NCBI RefSeq assembly: GCF_003386665.1
Contig: NZ_QTUB01000001.1
Span: forward strand, 930,001 to 994,000
Length of the DNA stretch: 64,000 bases
Direction: 5' to 3'
DNA from: Xenorhabdus cabanillasii
GTDB taxonomy: Bacteria > Pseudomonadota > Gammaproteobacteria > Enterobacterales > Enterobacteriaceae
The notes under the pieces were generated by a model, which worked only from the letters and a program-made list of their open reading frames with translations, had not been told where the DNA came from and searched no databases. Below are positions 28,737 to 38,458 of this stretch, piece after piece. Position 1 is the first letter of the stretch. Every line of letters begins with the position of its first letter. The position numbers and the translations under genes are program-made.

Positions 28737-28759
28737 TGCAGATAATTTATCTGATTAAC

Positions 28760-28894
28760 TTAGTTAGTAAATATTTTATTGAATTTTTCAATGGAAAATA
28801 ATTGATTCTCTAAACCGGCAGAAAGTAGCAGGTGTTTGTATATTTCATTGAAGCTATCAGGGAAATTATCTGTATCACTGGCAAATGATGACAA
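28760..28894 (-). CDS. Possible 44-aa protein beside the IS element
   Basis: TTG start at 28894 with a strong AAAGGAG 7-8 nt upstream. The 44 codons give an acidic start (SSFASDTDNFPDSFNEIY) and an amphipathic helix-like middle (KHLLLSAGLENQLFSIEKF). No known family. It ends 24 nt before the IS630 right end, so it could be the head of a gene whose rest was lost when the element inserted. Good SD but TTG start, hence low confidence. Confidence 0.35.
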   Translation of the reverse strand: MSSFASDTDNFPDSFNEIYKHLLLSAGLENQLFSIEKFNKIFTN

Positions 28895-28986
28895 GGTAAG
28901 ACTCCTTTATTGAACTTGAAATATATTGAGTATATTCGAATTATTATGTGTTTTACACAAGGTTATAAAATCTGGCACAGCAAAAA

Positions 28987-29006
28987 CCCCCTGCCTGAAA
29001 AGCAGG
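28987..29006 (-). terminator. Terminator of mltD
   Basis: On the minus strand CCTGC-TTTTCAG-GCAGG followed by GGGTTTTTG, about 30 nt after the mltD stop. Confidence 0.75.
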
Positions 29007-29034
29007 AAGTTATATGCTGGTGGGATAAGTTAAA

Positions 29035-30366
29035 TCAGTTAATATAAAGCGTCAGAGCGATACCAGGTTTAATGTCTTTGAGCTTGATGTTTTTATTCCA
29101 ATTCATCAAATCATCAAGATTCACGCCATGCCGTTTGGCGATGCTGGCGAAGGAATCACCTTTGCGAACCTGATACATAACAGGATCACTAGTATTAACT
29201 TTCAAAACCTGTCCAACCCTGAGTCTATGAGCCGTCTTCAAGCCATTTAACCTTTGGAGCTGATGGTGAGATGTCTTAAAACGTTTTGCAATCGCTGATA
29301 ACGTATCACCAGAACGAACAGTGTAATGATTCTGTTGCTGTAGATGACGAATATTTCTGGCGACAGCCAGACGGATATTTTTCAAAACATTTTCATCTGC
29401 CAGCGAGTGTTGAAGCTGGCTGGCATTCTCTTTCGGCAACATAATGTAATGTGGCCCATAGGGCGATGTCATACCTTGTTTATAACCAGGGTTATAGGTT
29501 TTGATGGAAGTCAGTGATAACCCAGATAATTCAGCGGCTTGTGACAATGTGATTTGTTGCCCTACTTCAACTTTGGCGAGAGCCTGTTGATTGTTGGGTT
29601 TTGGCAATTTAAGGTCAAATTTCTCGTTGTGACGAATGACATTACTGAGCGCCAGTACTTTGGGGACGTATTGCATGGTTTCACGAGGTAATGCTAATGA
29701 CCAAAAATCTGTCGGTTTTCCCCGCGACTGATTTTCTTTAATTGCACGTACAATCCGGCCTTCGCCACTGTTATAAGCTGCGATAGTTAATAACCAGTCC
29801 CCATTAAAGCGCACGTTCAAACGCTCAAGAATATCTAAAGCTGCGGTTGTGGATGCAGCAACATCACGACGAGCATCGTACCATTTATCCTGTGTCAGAC
29901 CATAATGACGGCCTGTACTGGGGATAATCTGCCACAAACCTGCTGCTTTGGCGTAAGACGTAGCATGGGGATTAAAAGCACTCTCCACTATGGGAAGTAA
30001 GACCACTTCCATGGGAATATTTCGTTGATCAATCTGCTCAACGATCCAATATATATATGGCTCTGCTCGTAATGCCACATTTTGGAGATAGCTCTTGTGT
30101 CTCAGATAATAGTTTTGTTGTTCACGCACCCTGTTATTGTCAGGAATTTCCATCTTCAACTCATCACGGATATGTCCCCACAAATCTTGTTGGGCTGTCG
30201 GACTCCCCTTCCAGTTTGCAGTATCGTCTGGCTCTGCAATACCTTCTGCTTTTTGATTAGTCGAAGACATTTTCTGTGCATGCTGCAGGGAAGGAGACTT
30301 TGGTTGGAGCCCCGATTGACACCCGGCAAGCAAGACAGACGCGAACAAGATCGCTTTTGTCTTCAT
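29035..30366 (-). CDS. mltD: Membrane-bound lytic murein transglycosylase D
   Basis: Lipoprotein that cleaves peptidoglycan glycan strands to 1,6-anhydro products. Signal with lipobox LLAGC (Cys about residue 16). SLT domain with catalytic Glu in LLPIVESAFNPHATSYAKAAGLW and the GEGRI motif, then two C-terminal LysM repeats (HYTVRSGDTLSAIAKRF and MYQVRKGDSFASIAKRH). Length 443 residues (452 in E. coli). Confidence 0.97.
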   Translation of the reverse strand: MKTKAILFASVLLAGCQSGLQPKSPSLQHAQKMSSTNQKAEGIAEPDDTANWKGSPTAQQDLWGHIRDELKMEIPDNNRVREQQNYYLRHKSYLQNVALRAEPYIYWIVEQIDQRNIPMEVVLLPIVESAFNPHATSYAKAAGLWQIIPSTGRHYGLTQDKWYDARRDVAASTTAALDILERLNVRFNGDWLLTIAAYNSGEGRIVRAIKENQSRGKPTDFWSLALPRETMQYVPKVLALSNVIRHNEKFDLKLPKPNNQQALAKVEVGQQITLSQAAELSGLSLTSIKTYNPGYKQGMTSPYGPHYIMLPKENASQLQHSLADENVLKNIRLAVARNIRHLQQQNHYTVRSGDTLSAIAKRFKTSHHQLQRLNGLKTAHRLRVGQVLKVNTSDPVMYQVRKGDSFASIAKRHGVNLDDLMNWNKNIKLKDIKPGIALTLYIN

Positions 30367-30438
30367 ATTTTCTTTTGATGTATGCCTAAAAGGTGAGCGA
30401 TCATACTGACCTATTACGCAGAAGACAACCCAACAAAA

Positions 30439-31194
30439 TCAAAATCGATCTTTATAAGCCCTTAATTGCTGAAAAACAGAAGAAAGTGGCATTGAATTAG
30501 GTTTGATGCCGATATTTTTTTGTAAATCAAGATCGTGACAATTTAGGAAAACGTTAATTTTTCGCTCTGTCTGTAAAGTAGTGGGCACTGTTGCCTGATT
30601 GTTTTCGCGTAACTCGATAATTTTTTTATAATAATCGTGAATTGTTTGATTTTCAGGTAATACTGACTGTGCAAATTTCAAATTTGCGGCGGTATATTCA
30701 TGAGCACAACAAATTAATGTGTCATCGGGTAGCGATGCGATTTTTTCAAGAGAAGAAAACATTTGTTCAGCAGTACCTTCGAATAGTCTGCCACAACCTC
30801 CTGAAAACAGGGTATCTCCACAAAACAGGTAAGGTGCCTGATAGAAAGCGATGTGACCAAGTGTATGACCCGGTAATGCTATAATCTGGAAAGAGAAATG
30901 ATCAATATTAATGACATTATGTTCATGGATAATATGGGTTGCTCCTTTACTGCGGGTCTCTTCTGGACCATACACAGGTAATTCAGGATATTGTTTGCAC
31001 AAGTCAGCGACACCACCAACATGGTCGTAGTGATGGTGTGTCAGCAGGATAGCAACGGGAATAAGTTGGTTAGCTGCTAAAATTTCCATGACGGGGTGTG
31101 ATTCAGCAGGATCGATAACAACACAACATTTGTCTTCATCACAAAGTAACCAAATATAGTTATCTGAAAGGGCGGGGAGCCTGATAAGCTTCAT
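30439..31194 (-). CDS. gloB: Glyoxalase II (hydroxyacylglutathione hydrolase)
   Basis: Hydrolyses S-lactoylglutathione in methylglyoxal detoxification. Metallo-beta-lactamase fold with the metal motif LTHHHYDHVGG, then LPGHTLGHIAF, FCGDTLFSGGCGR and CCAHEYT. Start ATG 31194 (MKLIRLPAL) gives 251 residues, the E. coli length; the frame extends 18 codons further but without family match. Divergent from yafS. Confidence 0.97.
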   Translation of the reverse strand: MKLIRLPALSDNYIWLLCDEDKCCVVIDPAESHPVMEILAANQLIPVAILLTHHHYDHVGGVADLCKQYPELPVYGPEETRSKGATHIIHEHNVINIDHFSFQIIALPGHTLGHIAFYQAPYLFCGDTLFSGGCGRLFEGTAEQMFSSLEKIASLPDDTLICCAHEYTAANLKFAQSVLPENQTIHDYYKKIIELRENNQATVPTTLQTERKINVFLNCHDLDLQKNIGIKPNSMPLSSVFQQLRAYKDRF

Positions 31195-31242
31195 TATATG
31201 CCTCATTTTAACAATAGCTTTGTAGGTTGGAAGGAAGATGAC

Positions 31243-31959
31243 ATGCAATCAGTACATGCAATCAAACAAATAACTCCTCCTGAATCTTGGGCTGAGTTAC
31301 CTTGGGGAGAATATTACCGTGTCGCTTTGGAACGTCAATTGGAACCGTGGTGGCCAAAAATTTTTGGCTTTCATTTAGTTAAGGTCGGTAATTTAAGTGT
31401 AGAAATTGACAGTCGCTCTTGTCTAATCAGCCACCAGGTTAATGTAGGACTGGCGGGGGAAAGTATGGATGTGATTGCTGATCCTCATTATCTTCCTTTC
31501 GAAGCGAAATCCGTTGATGCCTGTTTATTGGCTCATATGCTGACTTATAGCGTTGATCCTCATTGGCTGCTTCGGGAAGTGGATCGGATTATGATTGATG
31601 ATGGCTGGTTGATCATTTCTGGTTTTAATCCAATAAGTTTATTAGGGCTGAGAAAAGTGATTTCACCTGTATGTTGCAGACGATCTTACCGTGCCCAAAT
31701 GTTTTCCAGATTGCGTCAATTGGACTGGCTTCGTTTGCTCAACTATGAGGTTCTTTACCATGCTAATTTTCATGTCTTACCGTGGAAGAGTGGAAATAGT
31801 TTTTATGAGCATACGGCATCAATGTTTGGTTGTCTGAATGTGATTATTGCCCGCAAGCGGACAATACCTTTAACTCTCAATCCTATGCGGGCCAGATTGT
31901 TGAAACCTAAATTCAGTAATGCGTTAGGGGTAGTGAAAAATTTTCACCAACGCAATTAA
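31243..31959 (+). CDS. yafS: SAM-dependent methyltransferase-like protein YafS
   Basis: 238 residues with a methyltransferase-11 type core: ADPHYLPFEAKSVDACLLAHML, then LLREVDRIMIDDGWLIISGFNPIS. Ends in the conserved ARKRTIPLTLNPM stretch of YafS. The start chosen is ATG 31243 after GGAAGG; an in-frame ATG at 31198 is poorer. Same place between gloB and rnhA as in E. coli. Substrate unknown. Confidence 0.93.
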   Translation: MQSVHAIKQITPPESWAELPWGEYYRVALERQLEPWWPKIFGFHLVKVGNLSVEIDSRSCLISHQVNVGLAGESMDVIADPHYLPFEAKSVDACLLAHMLTYSVDPHWLLREVDRIMIDDGWLIISGFNPISLLGLRKVISPVCCRRSYRAQMFSRLRQLDWLRLLNYEVLYHANFHVLPWKSGNSFYEHTASMFGCLNVIIARKRTIPLTLNPMRARLLKPKFSNALGVVKNFHQRN

Positions 31960-31970
31960 TTTTTTGTAGG

Positions 31971-32441
31971 TTAGTTTTCATTTTCGATATAGCCACCATC
32001 ATCCTGGGTCGGGGAGTTGGCTGCTGCGCGAGCCAATTCATCACATAATTCATTTTCCCGATGGCCTGTATGCCCTTTAACCCAACGCCAGTCAATATCA
32101 TGGGGTGAAATGGCTTTATCCAGTCGCTGCCATAAATCAACATTGATCACGGGAGATTTGTCCGCTTTTTTCCAGCCACGTTTTTTCCAGTTGTGGATCC
32201 ATTGAGTAATACCCTGGCGGACATATTGACTGTCAGTGGTCAGAATCACTTTGCAGGGTTCTTTGAGCGCTTCCAGACCGGTAATGGCGGCCATAAGTTC
32301 CATACGGTTGTTGGTCGTGCGGAAGTAGCCTTTACTCAGGTTTTTTTCCTTTTGTTTGTAACGAAGTAAAACACCATATCCACCGGGGCCGGGATTACCG
32401 AGGCAAGAACCATCGGTGAAAATTTCTACCTGTTTGCTCAT
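31971..32441 (-). CDS. rnhA: Ribonuclease HI
   Basis: Degrades RNA in RNA:DNA hybrids. 156 residues. Catalytic acids visible: Asp in [16 protein letters not shown], Glu in [10 protein letters not shown], Asp in LTTDSQYV, and the final Asp in ENELCDELA. Divergent from dnaQ by 64 nt, the usual rnhA/dnaQ arrangement. Confidence 0.98.
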   Translation of the reverse strand: MSKQVEIFTDGSCLGNPGPGGYGVLLRYKQKEKNLSKGYFRTTNNRMELMAAITGLEALKEPCKVILTTDSQYVRQGITQWIHNWKKRGWKKADKSPVINVDLWQRLDKAISPHDIDWRWVKGHTGHRENELCDELARAAANSPTQDDGGYIENEN

Positions 32442-32505
32442 ATTTGGTAGACTCTTCCTATATCATCTTCAATCAAAACTCTAAGTCTGACACAAAAAAA
32501 ACACT

Positions 32506-33255
32506 ATGAGCACTGCAATTACCCGTCAAATCGTCCTCGATACCGAAACAACCGGTATGAATAAACTGGGAATTCACTACGAGGGGCATAACATCATTGA
32601 AATCGGAGCGGTGGAAGTCATCAACCGCCGCCTGACAGGCCGTCATTTCCACATTTATATTAAACCTGAACGTTTGGTTGATCCGGAGGCGTTTGAGATT
32701 CATGGTATCAGTGATGAGTTTTTGCTGGATAAACCCAAATTTGCTGATATTGCTGACGAATTTATTGAATTTATCCGTGGGGCTGAGCTGATCATCCATA
32801 ATGCGACGTTCGATATCGGCTTTATGGATTATGAATTCAGTAAGCTTAATCGTGATATTCCGCCAACCGCAGAATTCTGTACGATTACAGATAGTTTGAT
32901 ACTGGCAAGGCAACTTTTCCCCGGTAAACGTAATAACCTTGATGCGTTGTGCGATCGTTACCAGATTGATAACTCGAAGCGTACTCTTCACGGGGCATTA
33001 CTCGATGCTGAAATTCTGGCTGATGTCTATTTGGCAATGACTGGCGGTCAGACATCGCTGGCTTTTTCGATGGAAGGAGAAGTATCCAACAACGCTCAGG
33101 TTGCAGAAATTCAAAAAATAACTCGCCCTCAGGCGGGGCTGAAAGTTATTTATGCTTCTGATGAGGAATTGATTCAGCATGAGTCCCGTTTGGATCTGGT
33201 GCAAAAGAAAGGGGGAAGTTGCCTGTGGCGAACAGAACCTGAACAATTACATTGA
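32506..33255 (+). CDS. dnaQ: DNA polymerase III epsilon subunit (proofreading exonuclease)
   Basis: 249 residues. DEDDh exonuclease motifs: ExoI VLDTETTGM, ExoII IIHNATFDIGFMDYE, ExoIII LHGALLDAEILADVY. The C-terminal tail, which binds the alpha subunit, is present (RLDLVQKKGGSCLW). Followed by tRNA-Asp as in E. coli. Confidence 0.98.
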   Translation: MSTAITRQIVLDTETTGMNKLGIHYEGHNIIEIGAVEVINRRLTGRHFHIYIKPERLVDPEAFEIHGISDEFLLDKPKFADIADEFIEFIRGAELIIHNATFDIGFMDYEFSKLNRDIPPTAEFCTITDSLILARQLFPGKRNNLDALCDRYQIDNSKRTLHGALLDAEILADVYLAMTGGQTSLAFSMEGEVSNNAQVAEIQKITRPQAGLKVIYASDEELIQHESRLDLVQKKGGSCLWRTEPEQLH

Positions 33256-33335
33256 CTGAGATTGTGATAAGTGGGGATTAATTTGCCATTAAGGTGAAAA
33301 ACTGCGCAAGTGCACTATTTTATTATAAAAAGCGA

Positions 33336-33364
33336 TTGACGGATTGTGCGGAGGCTCGTATTAT
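33336..33364 (+). promoter_or_regulatory. Sigma-70 promoter of tRNA-Asp
   Basis: TTGACG (33336-33341), 17-nt spacer, TATTAT (33359-33364), then a GC-rich discriminator (CCACCCCG) typical of stringently controlled stable-RNA promoters. The tRNA begins 29 nt further on. Confidence 0.85.
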
Positions 33365-33393
33365 CCACCCCGTTCTCAACCAGAACGCCATGC

Positions 33394-33470
33394 GGTGCGG
33401 TAGTTCAGTTGGTTAGAATACCGGCCTGTCACGCCGGGGGTCGCGGGTTCGAGTCCCGTCCGCACCGCCA
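33394..33470 (+). tRNA. tRNA-Asp (GTC anticodon)
   Basis: 77 nt with encoded CCA. Acceptor GGTGCGG pairs with CCGCACC; anticodon loop CTGTCAC gives GTC; T-arm GCGGG-TTCGAGT-CCCGT. Nearly identical to enterobacterial tRNA-Asp. tRNA genes are common phage and island attachment sites, but no integrase follows here. Confidence 0.98.
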
Positions 33471-33480
33471 GAATTTATAA

Positions 33481-33510
33481 GCCCTGAGTTTTTAACTCGG
33501 GGCTTTTTTC
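33481..33510 (+). terminator. Terminator after tRNA-Asp
   Basis: GCCCTGAGTT (33481-33490) pairs with AACTCGGGGC (33494-33503), then TTTTTTC. Also faces the convergent GNAT gene. Confidence 0.9.
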
Positions 33511-33527
33511 TTTGATTACCAAAGAGT

Positions 33528-34073
33528 TCAAATCAACTTATAGAAATAGGTTGTTGCTGAGAATTCACCGGCAGAATTAATAACATAATTTGGGATTTCC
33601 CCGACTTCAACAAAGCCAAGTTTTCGATAAAGGGCAGAAGCTGGATCATTGGTTCGTGTATCCAAAACCAGCAAACTACGCTGGTGTTGTTTTGCCAACT
33701 GTTCCAGCTCATTCATTAGCATTCTGCCAATCCCACGCTGGCGATAGGCTGTATGTACCATCAGCTTTTCCACATCAGCACGATGCTGTCCATTCTTTTT
33801 CCGGCAAAGAGAAAGTTGCACTGAACCTGCAATATGCTCATCTTCCAATGCCACCAACAGTAAACGATGACCAGATGCGAGGTCTTCTTCGACATCCTGC
33901 CAATAATGTACTGCTTCATTTGCTTTTAGTGGTGTAATAAAACCGATGGAAGCATCACTTTCGACGCAGTTATGCAGTAAGTTAGTAAGTTCATCACGTT
34001 TGGCATTGATAGAATGCAATAGCATGATGTCTGGAACTGATATTGAACTCAGTGTAGGGTTGGGTTTTGTCAT
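33528..34073 (-). CDS. GNAT-family N-acetyltransferase
   Basis: 181 residues. Acetyl-CoA binding motif A is clear: VEKLMVHTAYRQRGIGRMLMNELEQLA, followed by LLVLDTRTNDPASALYRKLGFVEVGEIPNYV. Similar proteins acetylate small molecules or toxins; the substrate cannot be named. Divergent from the macro-domain gene. Confidence 0.88.
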   Translation of the reverse strand: MTKPNPTLSSISVPDIMLLHSINAKRDELTNLLHNCVESDASIGFITPLKANEAVHYWQDVEEDLASGHRLLLVALEDEHIAGSVQLSLCRKKNGQHRADVEKLMVHTAYRQRGIGRMLMNELEQLAKQHQRSLLVLDTRTNDPASALYRKLGFVEVGEIPNYVINSAGEFSATTYFYKLI

Positions 34074-34162
34074 TTATTATTAAGTCTGGGATAAGTAATG
34101 ATTGAATACTATACAAGTAAATTTATTCTGGATATAAGAAAATTATGGGGGGAGATGACGAA

Positions 34163-34693
34163 ATGAACAGCAACAGAATCAACATAACCCAGGGCGATAT
34201 CACTACAATTGCAGTTCAGGCAATTGTCAATGCAGCCAACAGTTCTTTGCTGGGTGGTGGAGGTGTTGATGGAGCTATTCACCGTGCTGGTGGAAAATCT
34301 ATCCTGGAAGAGTGTATGCAAATCAGAGCAAGGCAAGGTGATTGTGAGGTTGGTGATGCGGTGATCACCGGAGCCGGGAATTTACCTGCTAATTATGTGA
34401 TTCACACTGTAGGCCCTCGCTGGAATGGAGGAATGTGTAATGAGCCGGAATTATTGAAAAAGGCTTATCTGAGCTGTTTTGAGATTATTAAACAATACAA
34501 TATTGCGACTGTCTCTTTTCCTAATATCAGCACAGGTATTTACCGTTTCCCGAAGAAAATGGCGGCAAAAATCGCTTTGGAAACAATTCATTCAAGCCTT
34601 TCTGTCAATAAAAATATATTGCAGGTGAATCTTGTTTGTTTTGATGATGAAAATTACGACATTTATCGTTCTTTAACTCAGCCTCTTCTTTGA
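34163..34693 (+). CDS. Macro-domain ADP-ribose-binding protein, YmdB-like
   Basis: 176 residues, single macro domain: QAIVNAANSSLLGGGGVDGAIHRAGG (ADP-ribose diphosphate loop), GDAVITGAGNLPANYVIHTVGPRW, and FPNISTGIYRFP. Related E. coli YmdB is an O-acetyl-ADP-ribose deacetylase and RNase III modulator. Start ATG 34163, with a G-rich SD just upstream; an in-frame ATG at 34145 overlaps that SD and is less likely. Confidence 0.88.
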   Translation: MNSNRINITQGDITTIAVQAIVNAANSSLLGGGGVDGAIHRAGGKSILEECMQIRARQGDCEVGDAVITGAGNLPANYVIHTVGPRWNGGMCNEPELLKKAYLSCFEIIKQYNIATVSFPNISTGIYRFPKKMAAKIALETIHSSLSVNKNILQVNLVCFDDENYDIYRSLTQPLL

Positions 34694-35066
34694 ATCAGGT
34701 TGTTATCTGAATCATAAAATGCTTTCAGTCAGAGAAAATTGCCATATCTGCATTAATTATCATTACCTGAGTCAATAGAAAAACAGATGCTTTCGGTCTT
34801 GATTAACTTATTGAGTATCGTATCTAATACATTGTTTCTTATTGCGCAAATCACGATATGAAACCATCCTGTATTTGCGCAAACTCATCTCCGATTATGT
34901 GTATTCGCTTGAAAATACGTCAAAACAGCGGGGTAAATCAAAGAATTGATGCTGAGCAGAAATTAAGATAGTTTTCGTTTATTGGCATTAATGATTGCGG
35001 TTTGTATGCCGCGCTGCGAAAATTAATTCTAGTTCACTAACGCTTTTATCCGACTTGGAGTAAAGA
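34694..35066. other. Spacer upstream of tktA
   Basis: 373 nt with no gene on either strand; holds the tktA promoter region and a TTGGAGT ribosome-binding site just before the ATG. No strong operator recognised. Confidence 0.5.
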
Positions 35067-37061
35067 ATGACCACTCGTAAAACCCTTGCTAATGCTATCC
35101 GCTTCTTGAGCATGGATGCTGTGCAGAAAGCAAAATCAGGGCATCCTGGTGCACCGATGGGAATGGCTGACATTGCTGAAGTGCTGTGGCGCGACTATTT
35201 GAACCATAACCCTGTCAATCCTGACTGGGCTGATCGTGACCGCTTCGTATTATCCAATGGTCACGGCTCTATGCTGATTTACAGCTTGCTGCACCTGACT
35301 GGTTACGATGTTTCTATCGACGATCTGAAAAATTTCCGTCAACTGCACTCTAAAACCCCTGGTCATCCAGAATATGGTTATACTCCGGGCGTAGAGACGA
35401 CAACCGGTCCACTGGGACAAGGTATTGCCAACGCAGTTGGTTTTGCGATTGCGGAACGCACATTGGCAGCGCAGTTTAACCGTCCGGGTCACGATATTGT
35501 CGATCACTACACTTATGTATTCATGGGTGATGGTTGTATGATGGAAGGGATCTCCCATGAAGTTTGTTCTCTGGCGGGTACACTGAAGCTAGGCAAACTG
35601 ATCGCTTTCTATGATGACAACGGCATCTCCATCGATGGTGAAGTTGAAGGCTGGTTCACTGATGACACCGCTGCACGTTTTGAATCTTATGGCTGGCATG
35701 TTATTCGTGGCGTAGATGGCCATGACTCTGCTGCAATTCAGGCTGCTATCGAAGAAGCTCGTAAGGAAACCGGCAAACCATCTCTGTTAATGTGCAAAAC
35801 TATTATTGGTTTTGGCTCACCAAACAAAGCAGGTAAAGAAGAATGTCACGGTGCCCCTCTGGGTGACGCTGAAATTGAAGCGACCCGTAAGGCTCTGGGT
35901 TGGGAGTATCCTGCTTTTGAAATTCCCCAGGATATTTATGCAAAATGGGATGCAAAAGAAGCCGGTAACGCTAAAGAAAGCGCCTGGGATGTAAAATTTG
36001 CCGCTTATGCTGAAGCTTATCCAGAACTAGCCACAGAATTCCGCCGCCGTACCCGTGGTGAATTGCCTGCAAACTGGGAAACTGAATCCAAAGTATTTAT
36101 TGAAAATCTGCAACAGAATCCCGCTTCTATTGCCAGCCGTAAAGCATCACAAAATGCTCTGGAAGCATTTGGTCAAGTCCTGCCTGAATTCATGGGCGGC
36201 TCTGCTGATCTGGCACCCAGTAACCTGACTATGTGGTCTGGCTCCAGGCCTCTGAACGAAGTTCGGGGTGGTAACTACATTCATTACGGTGTACGTGAGT
36301 TTGGTATGTCTGCCATCATGAATGGTATTGCTCTGCATGGTGGTTTTGTGCCTTATGGTGCGACATTCCTGATGTTTGTTGAATATGCCCGTAACGCAGT
36401 ACGCATGGCTGCACTGATGAAGATCCGTAGCATCTTCGTTTATACCCACGACTCTATCGGCTTGGGTGAAGATGGCCCGACTCATCAGCCAGTTGAGCAA
36501 ATTGCCAGCCTGCGTGTAACACCGAATATGAGCACATGGCGCCCATGTGATCAGGTAGAATCTGCGGTAGCGTGGAAATATGCGATTGAGCGTAAAAATG
36601 GCCCAACTTCTCTGATCTTCTCCCGTCAGAATCTGGCACAGCAGGAGCGTACTGCTGAACAACTGACGAATATTGAGAAAGGTGCTTATATCCTGAAAGA
36701 TTGCGCAGGTCAGCCTGAGTTAATCCTAATTGCGACGGGTTCTGAAGTTGAACTGGCAGTGAAAGCCGCTGAGCAACTGAGTGCAGAAGGCCGTAAAGTT
36801 CGTGTAGTTTCCATGCCATCTACTGATGCATTTGACAAACAAGATGCGGCATACCGTGAAGCGGTTCTCCCTGCTGCGGTTTCTGCCCGTGTTGCGATTG
36901 AAGCAGGTATTTCTGATTACTGGTTTAAATACGTTGGTATTAATGGTGCTATCGTGGGAATGGGTACATTTGGTGAATCTGCTCCTGCTGATGCGCTGTT
37001 CAAAGAATTTGGCTTCACTGTTGAAAATGTTGTTGCCAAAGCAACCGCACTACTGAAATAA
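35067..37061 (+). CDS. tktA: Transketolase
   Basis: Thiamine-diphosphate enzyme of the non-oxidative pentose phosphate pathway. 664 residues (663 in E. coli TktA). Markers: [22 protein letters not shown] motif [28 protein letters not shown], and the pyrimidine domain [19 protein letters not shown]. Followed by its own terminator, then epd-pgk-fbaA, which matches the enterobacterial tktA-epd-pgk-fbaA group. Confidence 0.98.
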   Translation: MTTRKTLANAIRFLSMDAVQKAKSGHPGAPMGMADIAEVLWRDYLNHNPVNPDWADRDRFVLSNGHGSMLIYSLLHLTGYDVSIDDLKNFRQLHSKTPGHPEYGYTPGVETTTGPLGQGIANAVGFAIAERTLAAQFNRPGHDIVDHYTYVFMGDGCMMEGISHEVCSLAGTLKLGKLIAFYDDNGISIDGEVEGWFTDDTAARFESYGWHVIRGVDGHDSAAIQAAIEEARKETGKPSLLMCKTIIGFGSPNKAGKEECHGAPLGDAEIEATRKALGWEYPAFEIPQDIYAKWDAKEAGNAKESAWDVKFAAYAEAYPELATEFRRRTRGELPANWETESKVFIENLQQNPASIASRKASQNALEAFGQVLPEFMGGSADLAPSNLTMWSGSRPLNEVRGGNYIHYGVREFGMSAIMNGIALHGGFVPYGATFLMFVEYARNAVRMAALMKIRSIFVYTHDSIGLGEDGPTHQPVEQIASLRVTPNMSTWRPCDQVESAVAWKYAIERKNGPTSLIFSRQNLAQQERTAEQLTNIEKGAYILKDCAGQPELILIATGSEVELAVKAAEQLSAEGRKVRVVSMPSTDAFDKQDAAYREAVLPAAVSARVAIEAGISDYWFKYVGINGAIVGMGTFGESAPADALFKEFGFTVENVVAKATALLK

Positions 37062-37129
37062 CAAGCAAACTATACCCTGAACAGGTTTTAGAAAGCAGCT
37101 AATAAAAACTGCTTGCTGAAAGATGAAGA

Positions 37130-37170
37130 AGCGCATTAGCATCAAACTCTGGGCTAATGCGCTCTTTTTT
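37130..37170 (+). terminator. Terminator after tktA
   Basis: AGCGCATTAGC (37130-37140) and GCTAATGCGCT (37153-37163), then CTTTTTT. The rest of the 326-nt tktA-epd spacer should hold the epd promoter. Confidence 0.9.
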
Positions 37171-37387
37171 CCATCAAAATTTCTTCATTATGCTATTAAT
37201 GACCCTTGCCATTACTCTCTTTTTCTCGTAGTCTTTTCTTATAATTAGCTGAACCGTTTCAGTTATCGCAGACAAAATGTCTTGTCTGTCACAATCTGAT
37301 TAATTTTATGATGAATCATCCGTACAATTTGCAGTTGCTCAGTTATTCTAAGCCGTTGCGTGACCATAGAGAAATTCAGGGAGTAAC

Positions 37388-38407
37388 ATGACAATCAGGG
37401 TAGCGATTAACGGTTTTGGCAGAATAGGGCGCAGTGTTTTGCGTGCTCTCTACGAAACCGGGCGTCGGGCTGAAATTGCGGTTATCGCCATCAATGAGCT
37501 GGCTGATGCAAAAGGCATCGCTCATTTATTGAAATACGATTCCAGTCATGGGCGTTTTGCATGGGATGTACGCCTGAACAATAAAGGATTGCACGTAGGA
37601 GATGACAGTATACGGCTGTTTCACCAACCCGATATCTCGGATTTACCGTGGAAAGAACTGGGTATTGATATTGTACTCGATTGTACGGGGAAGTATGGTG
37701 AACGAGTGGATGGAGAAGCTCATCTCACTAGTGGGGCCAAAAAGGTTCTGTTTTCCCATCCGGGAGGCAATGATCTGGATGTAACGGTGGTATATGGTGT
37801 AAATCATGATTCATTGGTTGCCGAAGATCGTATTGTTTCTAATGCATCTTGTACAACAAATTGTATTATTCCGATCATTAAGGTACTGGATGATGCGTTT
37901 AACATTGAATCGGGCACGGTGACAACAATTCACGCATCCATGAATGATCAACCAGTAATTGATGCTTATCACTGTGATTTACGTCGAACCCGTGCGGCCA
38001 GCCAGTCGATTATTCCAGTCGATACAAAACTGGCAGCGGGGATCACACGTATCTTTCCCAAATTCAGTGATCGGTTTGAAGCTATTTCTGTACGAGTACC
38101 CACCATCAATGTAACAGCGATTGATTTAAGTGTGACAGTCAGTGCTGCCGTTAATGTCAGTGAGGTAAACCAACTACTGCAAGAATCAGCGGTGAGTTCG
38201 TTTCGTGGTATAGTGGATTTCACTGATTTGCCGTTGGTCTCAACGGATTTTAACCACGATCCTCACAGTGCTATTGTGGATGGTACACAAACCAGAGTGA
38301 GTGGAAATCATCTGATCAAAACGCTTGTGTGGTGTGATAATGAGTGGGGCTTTGCCAATCGTATGCTCGATACAACGCTGGTAATGGCCTCTAAAGGTTT
38401 CATGTAA
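37388..38407 (+). CDS. epd: Erythrose-4-phosphate dehydrogenase
   Basis: GAPDH-family enzyme that oxidises erythrose 4-phosphate to 4-phosphoerythronate for pyridoxal phosphate synthesis. 339 residues. NAD-binding [17 protein letters not shown] and catalytic Cys in [12 protein letters not shown]. First of epd-pgk-fbaA, the order used to separate it from gapA. Confidence 0.97.
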   Translation: MTIRVAINGFGRIGRSVLRALYETGRRAEIAVIAINELADAKGIAHLLKYDSSHGRFAWDVRLNNKGLHVGDDSIRLFHQPDISDLPWKELGIDIVLDCTGKYGERVDGEAHLTSGAKKVLFSHPGGNDLDVTVVYGVNHDSLVAEDRIVSNASCTTNCIIPIIKVLDDAFNIESGTVTTIHASMNDQPVIDAYHCDLRRTRAASQSIIPVDTKLAAGITRIFPKFSDRFEAISVRVPTINVTAIDLSVTVSAAVNVSEVNQLLQESAVSSFRGIVDFTDLPLVSTDFNHDPHSAIVDGTQTRVSGNHLIKTLVWCDNEWGFANRMLDTTLVMASKGFM

Positions 38408-38458
38408 TCACAACAGAAGATTGAGTAATTTTATAGAGAATCAATGAGAGGATTCACC

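Noticed and set aside
33394..33510. tRNA-Asp as attachment site of an integrated element.
   Set aside because: No integrase, no direct repeat of the tRNA 3' end was found downstream within the window, and ordinary genes follow.
35250..36819. Several long antisense frames inside tktA.
   Set aside because: They mirror the codon structure of a highly conserved gene, have no SD and no recognisable product.
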